Source: Letharia columbiana (taxonomy: Eukaryota > Ascomycota > Lecanoromycetes > Lecanorales > Parmeliaceae). Taken from it: DNA of 64,000 bases. The position numbers were made by a program, and so were the translations under genes. The number at the start of each line of letters is the position of its first letter. The stretch's first letter is position 1. Shown in pieces: positions 13,705 through 24,922 of the stretch. The notes under the pieces are model-generated. The model saw only the letters and a program-made list of their open reading frames with translations, ran no database searches and was not told where the DNA came from. The stretch covers positions 496,001 through 560,000 of the forward strand of contig NW_023501040.1 in assembly GCF_014066305.1 (NCBI RefSeq). Reading direction: 5' to 3'.

Positions 13705-14243
13705 ATACGTACTACGAGCTACGGGCTACGGTAATCGCAAAGAAAGGTAACTTTCCTCCGCTCTTGCATTATTAGGCGCACAATTGCGCTGGTTGGAAGT
13801 GGGATTTTGGCACGAATTGTATGACGCCAACTACATAAGCTGCGGAATGGACGCGTTCGATTCGTCATCCTAGCTTGCCACACGGTCAAAAAACGATAAA
13901 GTATTGAATGCTGACTCGAACATTATTCATGTACAGCAGCAGCAGCAGGAGTATGCTTCACACCATTTATTAATCCTCCCTAAAACCTTGGCAACCGCTG
14001 CAGTCCTGCGGTCATTATTAGCCGGGTTTTACCATCTTTACACAGCGAGCTACCTTACCGTCTACCGTGTATCGTTACCCAACTTCTCCCCCCAAACGCG
14101 TTACAAATCTTTCAGACCTCATTCACCCACCAAACCAAATTCTCCTCGGTATTTCAAACTGTTTCGGAGCGTCATGGGCCAAAGCTGATGATCAAAGGAA
14201 GAAAGAAAAGAAAGAGCGAAAAGAGAGAAAAAAATCAAAAAGT

Positions 14244-17200
14244 ATGGGAGCTCTCTACAAGGAAGAGCCGACGGGAGATCCTGTAAGTATCGCGATGATC
14301 CTTGATTCTCCAATCCCCCATACATCATTTCTTTCATCTCATCTTCATCTTCATTTTCATATTTTCACTCTCATTTTCATCTCCAACACGTCGCCCCCCA
14401 TCACTTTCCTTTTACAACTTGCCCCCAGCGCGCATGAGGTTGCGTTGCGCTTTGCAGCTGCGTTGCATGAATACCTTCTGACTGGCCGGGAGCCAAGTTT
14501 ACATGGTATGCATGTGCCGGGACTACTGCTGCACTTGAGCAAGCTTCCCTGCAAGAAAGGGTCTTTTAACATCCTTGAAGCGGTCAGGTCCTTGGAACTT
14601 CCCTGCACATCACTCCACACTTCACCTTCGAGCTTCTATACAAATCCTCTACATCATCTGCCTCAACGCCTGTCAAATCACCCTCCTTGCCATCGCTTCC
14701 TCCTTGCCCACTTCGCTTTCGCTCTCTTTCTCGTCCAACTGCTCATTCCTTTAGCATTACCTTGTTCAACCATTCAGGCTGTGGTGTCGTCGATTGCATC
14801 GACAACTGAACTAGCATCATCCTGTAAATGCTCCCCAGCTTATATGATGGATCCTCCTTGTCCACCATAAGCGTCCCCTGTCCTAGCTTCACGTGGATGA
14901 ATGATTGCCGATTTCCAATATCGCTACATCAACGCTTCCATTATACGTCCTGCCTTCAGTCGGCCCTTGCTTGCGCTTGCTTCAAAGGTCTATTAGCGCA
15001 GAATGTGAAGCTAATTCGTCTGTTCTATGCTACCAGCATCATCCTCTTCCGGTCCAGCAAGGCCCTGGTCCACAGCACCTGCAACATTCACGATCCACAA
15101 ACATTGCTCATCAACAGCCGCATCCCGACTCTCCACACCAAAATCAACACGCCAACTCATTTCCCTCTCCACACTCTTCGAACCACGGTCTACCACTCCA
15201 GCACCAGTCTCCATACTCCCAGCCAGTCCCTGGCACCAACGGTCACGCTCCTCCAGAAGTATATTACGCACCAAGTCCCTACGGAACGCCTGTATCAGGG
15301 CACTTTTCTTCCGCAGGTACGCGTTTTATGCCAGCGAGAACCAGAGGGAACTTTTCCATTCACCAAGACTGGAAACACTGACCAAGTTTACCAGAAGCAC
15401 CCGATCTAATGGCGGCTGCCCACATGCAGCAAAGACCATACCAACAACCAGTCTACCATACTCCACAATCCAATTCTCCAGCATCAGTCGCGTCATCACA
15501 AAGTCATGATCAGCATGGACGTATGTACGCCCAAGCCCCCGCGCAGATGCAACAGGTGTACGGCTACCCTCAATATCAAGTGCAACCGTCTTCATACCCG
15601 CAACACCCCGGGCAGCAACAACAGCAGCAACATCACATGATGGCCTCTCAACCTCTTCTTCCACATCAACAAGCCCAGGCTCCCATGGCGCACCAACCCT
15701 CCGCTCAGCAACCAGGGATAACGAACAGTCCCCGACCTCAAACAAAACTCGAGCCTGGTATACCGAGGCAGATGGATCCGGCCAGCCTGCAGAGATCTCC
15801 AACCGGGCCGATGGCCTCCAATCACAATGCGCCTACGGGCCCGTCTCAGAACGGAAATGGATTGCATCCAGGTCAAAGTGGAGGAGGAGGGGAGTAAATC
15901 CTAATTCCGCACCGGGGCCTATACCAGCAACCACTCCTCTCGTTGTGCGCCAAGACAACAACGGCGTTCAATGGATTGCTTTCGAATACTCGCGCGACCG
16001 AGTCAAGATGGAATACACTATTAGATGTGATGTGGAGTCGGTCAATACGGATAGCCTCCCACAGGATTTCAGAAACGAGAATTGCGTTTATCCACGGGCG
16101 TGCTGCGCCAAGGATAGCTACAAAGGCAATCGCCTTCAATACGAGAATGAGTGCAATACAGTCGGCTGGGCACTGGCCGAGTTAAATCCGTGCCTTCGCG
16201 CAAAGAGAGGTCTAATTCAGAGAGCCGTGGACAGTTGGAGGAACAGCAATCAAGACCCTCGATTACGTAGTAGACGAGTGAGACGAATGGCTAAAATCAA
16301 CACACGAAAGAATGCAAATCACACAAATAATCACCTGGCTGGTCCACGTGACGTTGGAGGACAACCACCTAGTACGAATCCTATGGCGGCGCCCGTTCAA
16401 AGACCGCCTCCAGCGAATATCAGCATGGCAGGGCCGGCGCAGCTACACCATCACCACGCGCACCCTGATGGAAGCACAACGGGCAGCACAGATGATGTTA
16501 GCGGTATGTTTCACCAGTTGTCATGATGACTACGTGCGACCTTTTTGGCTGGACCAAGTTCATGGTTATGTACATTGCCAAGGCAGCTCGGCTGCTGCGG
16601 TCATTTAACATTCTTGTATGCTACTTCATGACGCCTGCAGCGATGCGGCCAACAAAACCAAATTACATACCTGAACGTAGGCTGACTCTCATGAAATTCC
16701 CACACTAATAGTGAATGGTGACTTCGATCCCCAACCACCACATCAGCAAGCTCCCAAATCTTTACCCGCCTCGATCCGTCCATCCAATGTCTTCCACGGC
16801 TATCAAGCCTACCCTCAACATCCAGCCTCGGCCGCCTCCATGCCTCCTCACCTCTCCAACGGCCTCGATCACTCCATGCCCAATCATGCCATCTCAACCT
16901 CCTCTTCCATTCCCACCGCAGCCACCAAAATCGAAAAGTCATCGCCATCTCCCGAGAAAAAGCACAGCTCCGTTTTCAGCGACCTGCCCGAAGCCAAGCG
17001 CCGCAAATTTATCCTCGTCGATGACACCGTACGCAAAACCCGCGTGCGCGTCAAGGTCAATCTCGAATCTGTAGAGATCGCTGAGCTCCCTGACTCTTAC
17101 CGATGGGACAATTCTGTCTACCCGCGCAGTTGGTACCCAACGGAAATGCCTCCGAGTCCCCGCGCCAAGAGGGCCCGCAGGATCAGGTTTGTTGAGGATG

Positions 17201-17687
17201 ATGCAGAAGATGGAGGCGAAGGTCAGGGCGACGGCTTAGGTGTTCCGGAGATGGGTCGGGGGATGCAAGTGGGAAGGGTGACTGTTCCCGTGCCGATGGT
17301 GGAAAGGAGGGAGGGGACGCTGAAAGTTCCGGGTTTGGGGAGGAGGGCCAAGGAGAGGGAGGAGAAGTTGAATGAATTGGGGTATCGAATCAGTTGGAGT
17401 CAGAGTAGGACGTTTGCGGGGAGGGTGGTATTCCTGCAGAAGAGCTGTGAGTTGCCTGCTTCTCCTCAGCCTGAAATAAGCTCATGGTACGGGGTATGAG
17501 CAAGCATGGGATACTAACGGAGGGTGCAGTGGACGCGTATAGAAACAAGGTCGGCAGTACCATCGCTGCCGGAGGCCAGGAAGTTTCGACCGTGGCGCCA
17601 CATCTTGAGACGCGGACTGGGAAGAAGATGTGGGTGGAGAGGAAGAGTAAAAGGGCCAGAGGGGCAAAGAGGGCTGACACGCCTTGA
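14244..17687 (+). CDS. medA: Medusa-type developmental transcription regulator (DUF8032), with a one-base frame break
   Basis: Proposed exons: 14244-14282 (MGALYKEEPTGDP, donor GTAAGT), 15037-15316, 15395-16503, 16712-17446 and 17530-17687. The central block NGVQWIAFEYSRDRVKMEY, then ENCVYPRACC, NTVGWALAELNPCL and DPRLRSRRVRRMAK, is the conserved domain of the MedA/Ren1/Acr1 family, which controls conidiophore development. A C-terminal RRKFILVDD...DNSVYPRSWYP block is a diverged second copy of the motif. The N-terminal third is rich in Gln, Pro and His, as in transcription factors. Between 15880 and 15897 the frame ends in a stop at GGAGGAGGGGAGTAA, while the conserved frame resumes one base out. 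One extra G there restores phase and makes the whole gene a multiple of three (773 aa). Exon 1 is a prediction; the rest is firm. Confidence 0.8.
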
Positions 17688-18356
17688 ATTCGTTGCTCAG
17701 CTGGGCCTACTCGCTGCTCGGACACATTCGATTCATGACTTGTGCTTTACTAAACATTGTACGCTTCTCACGATGGAGCGGAATGTGCCACCATAGGACA
17801 GAGATGGATGTCGGCTGCCTGGTGCACATTACGAGAATTTTCCATGTACAAAGGGTCGGCCGTTGTATAAAGGGAAAGGCGAAGCGAGATTGCTTCGAGA
17901 CCAAGGCAACGCGAGAGAAATACCCACATGGTTGGAATCGTTGCGAAGAGAAATATGGTTCGGTTCAGGAAGCATACGTAGTCGCCAGTTCCCACAGCAG
18001 CTAGCTAGAATCAATGCTGAGAACTTCAGCTCGCCGGTTGTACCTTTTATTGTTAGTATCATCAAGCTTGTAAAAACAAGACGACATTCACCGTCGACTG
18101 TTGCAGTATATCTTTGTTTGGTTCTTTGCTTCGTTGCATGCGTATGATTCATCTCGACTAGCTTTCTCAAGCCATTTCAAACAGCAAAGTACTCGCATAC
18201 AACAGAAAGAGGGGTTTCAGAACGCACGCCTTGCATCTTGCACAATCTCCACGTATCTTTCCTGTCCAGGCTATACGATCCAATTCAGCACTCCTTGCGA
18301 AACCTGGTCCCAGCCCCAACGAGGTCCTGTCAATCTCTCTCCTTTTCTCTCTATCC
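17688..18356. other. Convergent intergenic spacer
   Basis: About 670 bases between the stops of two convergent genes. It should hold both 3' UTRs. No coding region or repeat is seen. Confidence 0.5.
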
Positions 18357-20648
18357 TCAGAATGGTTCGATAGGCTTAGGCGGCTCGGGCCCCATCAACA
18401 ATCGTCTCTTCTCTCTGATCTCCGCTGTCTTCCGCGTGTATTTCTCGATCTCCTCCAAATCCATCGCCTTCAGCACAATGACATGATCCACATATTCGTT
18501 AAACCTGATCCCATCCTGCTCTAGAGCTTCTGGATTCACTAGCTTCCGGTTGATCTTCGTCCAACGCGCATTGGGCGGTACGTCTTTCTTGGGCATTTCC
18601 TTGTGCGGCGCAACACCTTCGCGGACTGTGTCGGGGTGCTCGGGGAACTTTTCGCGGGGTTTACGGAGAATGCCCTTGGGAGCCGGTGGAAGCGCCGGTT
18701 TTTCTTCGTTAGAGGGAGTGACGACACGGGGCTGGCGCTCGATCCTGTCGTCTTCGCTGTCGCTCGAGGAGGAGAACGAGGATTCTGTGTAGGAATCGTC
18801 ATCGCGCGTACGGGAGTGGTGACGGCGAGGCGTGTAGCTGCGGTGGTGTCTGGGTGCTCGATCCTCGGGGCGGCGTTCGTAGGAGGCTTGCTCGCGAAGC
18901 ACAGGCTCCACGGGACCGACGAACAACTCAGCATTCTCTTTTGCACGGCGCTCCTCAGCTCTTGCTTCTTCATACAAACGGTCCTCTTCTTCCTTCTCAA
19001 GCCTCTTGCGTCTCTTCCTTTCCTCCTTGTTTTCTTGAGTATCACCACTGAGACCACTGCTCACTGAGCTTGTATCCAAGTGATCACGCTCAGGTTCTCG
19101 CAGATGGTCCTGGTATTGTTTCGCCGGTAGGCTTTCTTCATCTCGAGACTCTTTGTTCTGGTGCCGTCGTACTCCTTCAGTAGCTAATCCCGCAGCGGCG
19201 GCCGCAGCTCCAGCCCCAGCGAGCAAGCCATTGCTTGGGCCTCTATCCTCGGCTCTATCTAGCTTTTCCCGGAAGTCATCACGCACTCTCGGATTTCTAT
19301 CGTCTCTGTCATCATAATCTCTGCGGTGGTCATGGTCTCTGTGATGGCGCCTATGACGATGTTTCCTAGGGCGATCATCACCGTCCCGTTCATGGTCATC
19401 ATCGCGAGGGTCTCTAATCCTTGGTTCCAGTCGCTGGTCCTCCAATATCGGTTTACGAGACTTTGGTCGCGATTGGTCGTTCTCTTCATCGCGAGGGTCG
19501 CGAATTCTTGGCTCCTGTCGCTCCTCCTCTCGTATGGTTTTACGAGGCTTTGGTCGCGGCTCCAGCGCATCATCCTCGGGTATAACTTTGCGAGATTTCG
19601 CACTCAAGTCCAAAGTCTCATCCTCAGGCGCAGGCTTGCGGGTTTTCGGTAGTAGCTCGAGCACATCTTCTTCAGGGCCAGGCTTGCGAAGCCGCCTTCG
19701 TGATTCTTCTTCCGGATATGGAGCGTATGCACCGTTGGACGGCTGGTGCAGGGCAATCTCTGGGCGAGAGGGTTTGGGATGATAGCTGATTTCGCGGTCA
19801 TCGCGCCCATAATCCCTAAGAGCCCGATCTTCGTTTTTAGCATGATAACCTTGTCTAAGGCTCTGAGATCTTCCAATATTCTCAAATCCCCTTGTAGATA
19901 CAGGTGGACCAGGTTCCCTATTTGATCGTGGAATATAATCTTCAGGTATGACCATGCTCGTTGGGCGACCACTATTGTGGCTGTCTCTCCTAGATCTCTG
20001 TCGATAAGAGTCCTGATACCTTGGCTCTCTAGCCGCTTCCGTGCTGTCAAATCCAAAGTCTCGATCGTTTTCGTCATGGCGTTCTCTGACCGATGGTCGA
20101 CCCAGATTGGACTTCAGATAGATCTTTTCCCTTGGATCTCTGTCTGCAGGCATTAGCCGGCCTGAGTCTGTAGTACCTAATGAAGAGTGACGCTGATGGT
20201 GCCGTCTTGTGGAGGAAGAAGCAGGTAAGAGTTCGTAATCGTCATCTCGACGGTCTCTGCGCGTTGCTGTCACAGGGCTTGGAGGTCTGTCGATCGCGCT
20301 TGTGATGATTGGCCTAGAGCTCCGAGCGGGAGAACTCGGAACTACCATGCCCACAGGCCTTCGAATCCTTGGAGCCTCGAGTATTGTGCCTCGAGGACGA
20401 GGGCGAACGTTGTAATCGTCCTCGGCAGCACGTCGTGGAGGGCTGCGGGTCCGAAGGGGAAGGACTCTTGGTGCATCTACACGCTCTACACTGATGCGGG
20501 ACCCAGGTGGGTAGTCCCTAGTGGAGCGAGTAGATGGCGGATAGGTATCAAAGGAGGAAGGGGAAAAGAAGCTGCTGGCGGACGTGCGACCAGGTGGAGC
20601 ATAGCGATTCCTGGGTGGTGAGCCTGCCCGACCGTACCCGGAACTCAT
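18357..20648 (-). CDS. DUF8035-domain protein, Arg/Glu/Asp-rich
   Basis: Single uninterrupted exon of 763 residues. Nearly all of it is low-complexity and highly charged: an N-terminal Ser/Pro/Arg region, then Glu/Asp/Arg-rich imperfect repeats of roughly 20 residues (PRDEEND.., PKPRKTIREEE..) at 300-430, a His/Arg/Asp run, and a short Ala/Gly hydrophobic patch near 460. The conserved part is the C-terminal 80 residues, starting PPNARWTKINRKLVNPEALE and including YVDHVIVLKAMDLEEIEKY. This matches the DUF8035 domain of filamentous ascomycetes. Its function is unknown. It converges with the Medusa gene. Confidence 0.85.
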   Translation of the reverse strand: MSSGYGRAGSPPRNRYAPPGRTSASSFFSPSSFDTYPPSTRSTRDYPPGSRISVERVDAPRVLPLRTRSPPRRAAEDDYNVRPRPRGTILEAPRIRRPVGMVVPSSPARSSRPIITSAIDRPPSPVTATRRDRRDDDYELLPASSSTRRHHQRHSSLGTTDSGRLMPADRDPREKIYLKSNLGRPSVRERHDENDRDFGFDSTEAAREPRYQDSYRQRSRRDSHNSGRPTSMVIPEDYIPRSNREPGPPVSTRGFENIGRSQSLRQGYHAKNEDRALRDYGRDDREISYHPKPSRPEIALHQPSNGAYAPYPEEESRRRLRKPGPEEDVLELLPKTRKPAPEDETLDLSAKSRKVIPEDDALEPRPKPRKTIREEERQEPRIRDPRDEENDQSRPKSRKPILEDQRLEPRIRDPRDDDHERDGDDRPRKHRHRRHHRDHDHRRDYDDRDDRNPRVRDDFREKLDRAEDRGPSNGLLAGAGAAAAAAGLATEGVRRHQNKESRDEESLPAKQYQDHLREPERDHLDTSSVSSGLSGDTQENKEERKRRKRLEKEEEDRLYEEARAEERRAKENAELFVGPVEPVLREQASYERRPEDRAPRHHRSYTPRRHHSRTRDDDSYTESSFSSSSDSEDDRIERQPRVVTPSNEEKPALPPAPKGILRKPREKFPEHPDTVREGVAPHKEMPKKDVPPNARWTKINRKLVNPEALEQDGIRFNEYVDHVIVLKAMDLEEIEKYTRKTAEIREKRRLLMGPEPPKPIEPF

Positions 20649-22651
20649 TGTTTCCCTATGGACTGTATGTAATTTGGCTTCACTTCAAGGAGTGGGAACA
20701 AGAGGGAGCTGGAAAATCAAAAGTCGCAGCTCGTAGAAACTCTTTTTATCTTCCAATTTGATCCAACCATGAACCCATATGTTACCAGCGCTGAGGGCTG
20801 AAGTCCGCTAATGCTGCATGCAGGGATGCGCCGCTGAAGCACGGGAGGGCCAAGAGTATGTCGACCTTGCAACGTTGGAAGTGTTTCGCCTTGGGTTATA
20901 TCCAGTTCGTTATGGGATTCGGTGAAGGATGAGAAGTGTTCGTGAAAGTTTTATGAAGGTGGATATGGAAGATTTTATGTGCCCGAGTTAGAGTAGGTGA
21001 GAAGACATATGATAAAAAGAGAGTTCGGCTAATTTTACCTTATTGTAAAGAATGACGCAGGGCCACCGGGCAGCAAGTGTGGCAAGCGTTCCGTTCTCTC
21101 TGAAATTCCGGCTTCCGAGCTTACCGAGTCTACAACATAAAGTACTCCAGGGCGGTCTTTTGCACCGTGATCGTTTATGACCTCCGCTTACTCCATGTAC
21201 ATTTTTATGTGTGATGAACATGCCTCTAAAAAGAGAATCCTTACGACATGCCTCACTCAGTATGGTCACGCTCTGACGATATGAATTGGCTTGGCCTCTG
21301 TCCCCGTTCAGAGAGAGCCGTTCAATCTGTGTTTGAGCAACGCTCAACGGCCATGGCGGGACATTTCACCCTCACACTTCCATCCGAAGCTCGAGCCGAA
21401 CCTTTACTTTGTTCCATTGGGCAGCAATGTTGTGTTCCAACAGTGCCAAACCGCACGTGAGAGCCCGCAATGTTGTAGATCGGACCCGATATATGATCCT
21501 CTCGTCGATCTTCGGATTTCGACGTAGGGAACGTGGCGCATGCAGTTCGGATTATTGCAGGAAGAAGGTCTACCATGTTTCAATTCGTAGAATCGGGCAC
21601 CAGAGATTGCACTGTAAAGTCGAGCCTACGATAGCATTCCACTTTGTACCGGCTTGTGGTTATTTGTACAGTACAATGGCGCTTTGGAAACGATCGGAAG
21701 GTTCGGCTCTCAGCCTGGTCACCTCCAAGCTCTGTTTGCAGGTCAATCTTGCTGTTTCCAGGTGGGCTGCTGAATAAGAATAGATAGGTGCACTGAAGCT
21801 TGACCATTGAAGCCAAGCAGCTTATTAAATCCGGATCATGGGAATGGGCAAATGGCTCAAGAGCGTGGCCCGAAGCTAGAGAAAGTGTCAGTATCAAGAC
21901 GACATGGCTCTCTCGGTGGGGCAAGGAACGTTCCAGAGACTGCGGAAGAAGCTAAAGTTGTGTCTACAAGGAGGACGCGCGAGACCTTCTTTGCAGGGGG
22001 ATCATCCATCATGGTGCGATTTCGATGGCCTAGCGGTCTGCTGTCAAAGCTCTTATCACGAAGAGGGGCTCCCTTGAGAGTAATGAATAATTTGGAGGAT
22101 TAGAAGTACATATACAGTCACCAGATGAAGAACTAGGAATGATCTCCGTCTTCTGCACATGCATAAATGAGCAGGAAGATCAATGCAGGGTAAGGAAGTC
22201 ACTCCGCTACTCAGTCATAGGTCGGGATTCTGCTGGCTGCAGGGCGACCCAAGGTCTAGAATTCGAAAGACGAGAAGAAAGAAGCCAATGGCAAGCAGCC
22301 ACGAAAACAGATGCAGAAGGGAGCAATGACGCGATAGGTGGGAAGAAGACAGACTGGCGGCAGGCGGGATAACGAATTTATCCCATGACAACGGACAATG
22401 CTCGTAGAAATAGAGTACAAGAATTATGGAAAACGGTACTGCAATAGAAGGGTTGTAGAGTACGTAGTACTGTGGAAGAAAGCAGAGGACATTTCTCTCG
22501 ACAATTTTTGAAGTAAGCTAAAACTAGTGACTTGCAGAATGCAAGGGAGTGACTTTGGAAAAGAGGCGTCTCTTAGCGCGCTGCTTTCTTGCCCAGCAAC
22601 GCCCGCCAAGACAGACCCTGGGTCAACAACAAATTCCCCAACTTGTGAGCC
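20649..22651. other. Intergenic, no gene seen
   Basis: About 2 kb between the start of the DUF8035 gene and the ATG-free region before hex1. Only short ORFs without recognisable domains or matching splice sites are present. Confidence 0.5.
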
Positions 22652-22897
22652 ATGTTTTCCTTCAATCTTACCATCCTCACCAAAATTTCAATCATCCAAA
22701 ACTTCACACTCTGAAGCTCCCCAAAATCACCAATAGAACCAGAAACATCAACACATCACTCATTTGACAGTCACGAGATCGAAGCGTGTTGCTGGCAAGT
22801 CGCCAAACTACACCTTCATCTCTTACTTCTCCACACCCCCCCCCCTAACCTGAAGCAAGAGTCTCTTCTTGTCTTCCTTTCGATTCGTTACTCATAA

Positions 22898-23633
22898 CGG
22901 CTCGGAAGGCATTCGAGAAAAGACTCCTCCACTCTCGTCAAACTGGACTTTGACGCCAGAGTCCCGATCCCTTTCAGTGTCTTCCCGTCGTCGTACCGGA
23001 GCGACGCTGCTGTAGACACTACTCGCGTCAAGGTAGAAAGAGAGACCAACCAGCGCGTCGGACGGGAAGGTCACGAAACCAAGTACTCTTCTTACTCTGC
23101 CTCTCTTCCAGGCCGCAAAGATCGTACTCGATACGACGAGGAAGAGGTCAAGGTCTACGGAGAGGACCGTGAACGCCGTCCGCGCCGCAAAGAAGACGAC
23201 GTTACTGTCTACGCAGAGGAAGACCGATACCGCTCAGACCGAAATCACCGCGATCACGATCACGCAGAAGTAGAGATCACCAGAGATCACCACCAGCGCC
23301 ATCACAATCACCCAGACATAGAAGTTAGAAGAGATCTGTAAGCCTAGCCCTGCTCCCCGGTCTCTCCTAAGTTCATAGCCTCTTCGACGACAGAACACTA
23401 ATACCTACATTTCTTGCAGCCCCCGAGATTCAGACCGCCGCTATACTGATACAAAGGTCGACATCGAAGTTCCTCACCACCACCGCCGCGAAGAAGAGAT
23501 CGACATCACGGAACGTGATTATCGACGACGCCTTCACCCCAATTACGACGTTGAATTCGAGCGTCGTCATACCGGACCTCGAGAGGAACCAATCGAAGCC
23601 GAAACAATCGTAGAGCCACCGCATCGTCCAGAT
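22898..23633 (+). other. ATG-free open frame in phase with HEX1 (spliced N-terminal extension)
   Basis: Reading from a stop at 22895, an open frame runs to 23337, crosses a well-formed 82-bp intron (23338-23419; GTAAGC donor, CACTAATAC branch, TTCTTGCAG acceptor) and joins, in phase, the ATG of HEX1 at 23634. The encoded sequence (up to about 218 codons) is strongly biased to Arg, Glu, Asp and His and ends in IVEPPHRPD. No ATG occurs in any frame between 22655 and 23633. It could be a translated extension started at a non-AUG codon or from an unseen upstream exon. A pyrimidine-rich acceptor-like site at about 23092-23111 would suit an upstream exon. It could instead be a long 5' leader. Confidence 0.7.
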
Positions 23634-24284
23634 ATGGGTTACTACGACGACGAAGGGCGCTACCACTCTATCCGTCGCGGCCTTGAGCATGCCGCTGACC
23701 GTGTATTTCACCCTTTCCATCCACAGCACGAGCGTGAGGAGGTGATTATCGAGAAGGAGGATCGAGAGCGAGGCCCTACCCGTGTCCGTGATGGAGTCCA
23801 TGAGACTGTTCGTTATGTTGAGCGTCGTGGCGGGGTGGCTGACACCATTACCATCCCCTGCCATCACATCCGCATTGGCGATCTGTTGATCCTCCAAGGT
23901 CGTCCCTGTCAGGTCATCCGGATTACCACCTCTGCTCAGACCGGTCAGCACCGCTACCTAGGAGTTGACCTCTTCACCAAGCAACTCCACGAAGAATCAA
24001 GCTTCGTCTCCAATCCTTCCCCCTCGGTCATCGTCCAGAATATGCTTGGCCCCGTTTTCAAGCAGTACCGCGTCCTTGACATTCGCGATGACGGCCGCGT
24101 TGTTGCCATGACCGAGACTGGCGATGTGAAGCAAGGTCTTCCAGTCATTGATCAGGGTGGATTGTGGTCGAGACTCAACGACTCGTTCGCCAACGGTCGT
24201 GGCAGTGTTCGTGTATTAGTCATCAATGATGGAGGTCGTGAGCTCGCTGTGGACTACAAGGTGATCCATGGCTCGAGACTGTGA
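23634..24284 (+). CDS. hex1: Woronin body major protein HEX-1
   Basis: 216 residues from the first ATG (MGYYDDEGRYHS), the start position of the Neurospora protein. The conserved core starts TITIPCHHIRIGDLLILQGR and continues VIRITTSAQTGQHRYLGVDL, FTKQLHEESSFVSNPSPSV and MTETGDVKQGLPVIDQ. The protein ends VIHGSRL, and the final SRL is a peroxisomal type 1 signal. HEX-1 is an eIF5A-related protein. It self-assembles into the crystalline core of Woronin bodies, made in peroxisomes, which plug septal pores after hyphal wounding. Residues 20-70 are an Arg/Glu-rich stretch. An open, intron-containing frame extends upstream in phase (separate entry), so a longer isoform is possible. This gene is strong evidence for Pezizomycotina. 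Confidence 0.96.
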   Translation: MGYYDDEGRYHSIRRGLEHAADRVFHPFHPQHEREEVIIEKEDRERGPTRVRDGVHETVRYVERRGGVADTITIPCHHIRIGDLLILQGRPCQVIRITTSAQTGQHRYLGVDLFTKQLHEESSFVSNPSPSVIVQNMLGPVFKQYRVLDIRDDGRVVAMTETGDVKQGLPVIDQGGLWSRLNDSFANGRGSVRVLVINDGGRELAVDYKVIHGSRL

Positions 24285-24922
24285 ATCAGGAACAGGTATG
24301 ACCCGAGCAAAATCAATGAAGCATCGATGCTGATCGTGAACAGCGCCTGCTGCGTCTTCCGAAAGGTGTGAATAGGGAGAACTTTGGCTATTGTGGACCT
24401 CCTTCAAGCTCTACGGTCAATACTCAAAGCAGACACAGGTCATGTATCTATAATACTGTGGCATAACGGAAAAGGCAGAGCCATACTGTTGGCGTGTGTC
24501 AACTTCCTTTCTTCATCAATTGTCATCACTTTGGGTACAGATTGAAAATAGGAGGAGCATTACATAGGTGCATTAGATTACATGAAGAGAAATGGAAAAT
24601 GTGTCAGATCTACAGTGCTTTCAAACGACGAGGCCTTCAAACGACGAGGCCTCATGCCGCTTAGGTTTGCTACTTTGTTTTCACTCTGTTTTACTTGAAG
24701 CTTGTCACACCCAGTCCGGCCTGCATGTTGCTTCCCTTTTCTTAACCTCAACTCCTCTCGAACGGATTTGTACAAGACGGTACTCATAATTGGAAGCCGA
24801 GGCAAGCCTAGACACCAGAACGAAGATCGATTCGATTCCTATTGCAAAGACACATACAGCTCCCTTTCGTTCTCCATACCATTACAATCTTTCATCTTTA
24901 CGACTCTCGATTGTTGCAGACC
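24285..24922. other. Intergenic after hex1
   Basis: About 640 bases holding the hex1 3' UTR and the upstream region of the oxygenase pseudogene. It contains one short tandem duplication (next entry) and no convincing ORF. Confidence 0.5.
24620..24651. repeat. Perfect 16-bp tandem duplication
   Basis: The 16-base unit TTCAAACGACGAGGCC occurs twice, head to tail, without a mismatch. Confidence 0.9.

Larger units (their letters stand above)
9350..14243. other. Long gene-free stretch upstream of the Medusa gene
   Basis: Almost 4.9 kb without a convincing coding region. ORFs are short and overlap in all frames, with no recognisable domain and no consistent splice-linked frame. It holds three small tandem repeats (listed separately). 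From about 13.3 kb it becomes rich in pyrimidine tracts and A/T runs, as expected of a promoter and long 5' leader. Long upstream regions are common for developmental regulators, so much of this may be regulatory DNA of the downstream gene. Confidence 0.5.

Noticed and set aside
18603..19603. ORFs on both strands inside the DUF8035 gene
   Set aside because: Out-of-frame readings of Arg/Glu/Asp repeat DNA, which is poor in stop codons in several frames.
23430..23951. 173-codon minus-strand ORF across hex1
   Set aside because: Antisense to a firmly identified conserved gene and has no recognisable domain.
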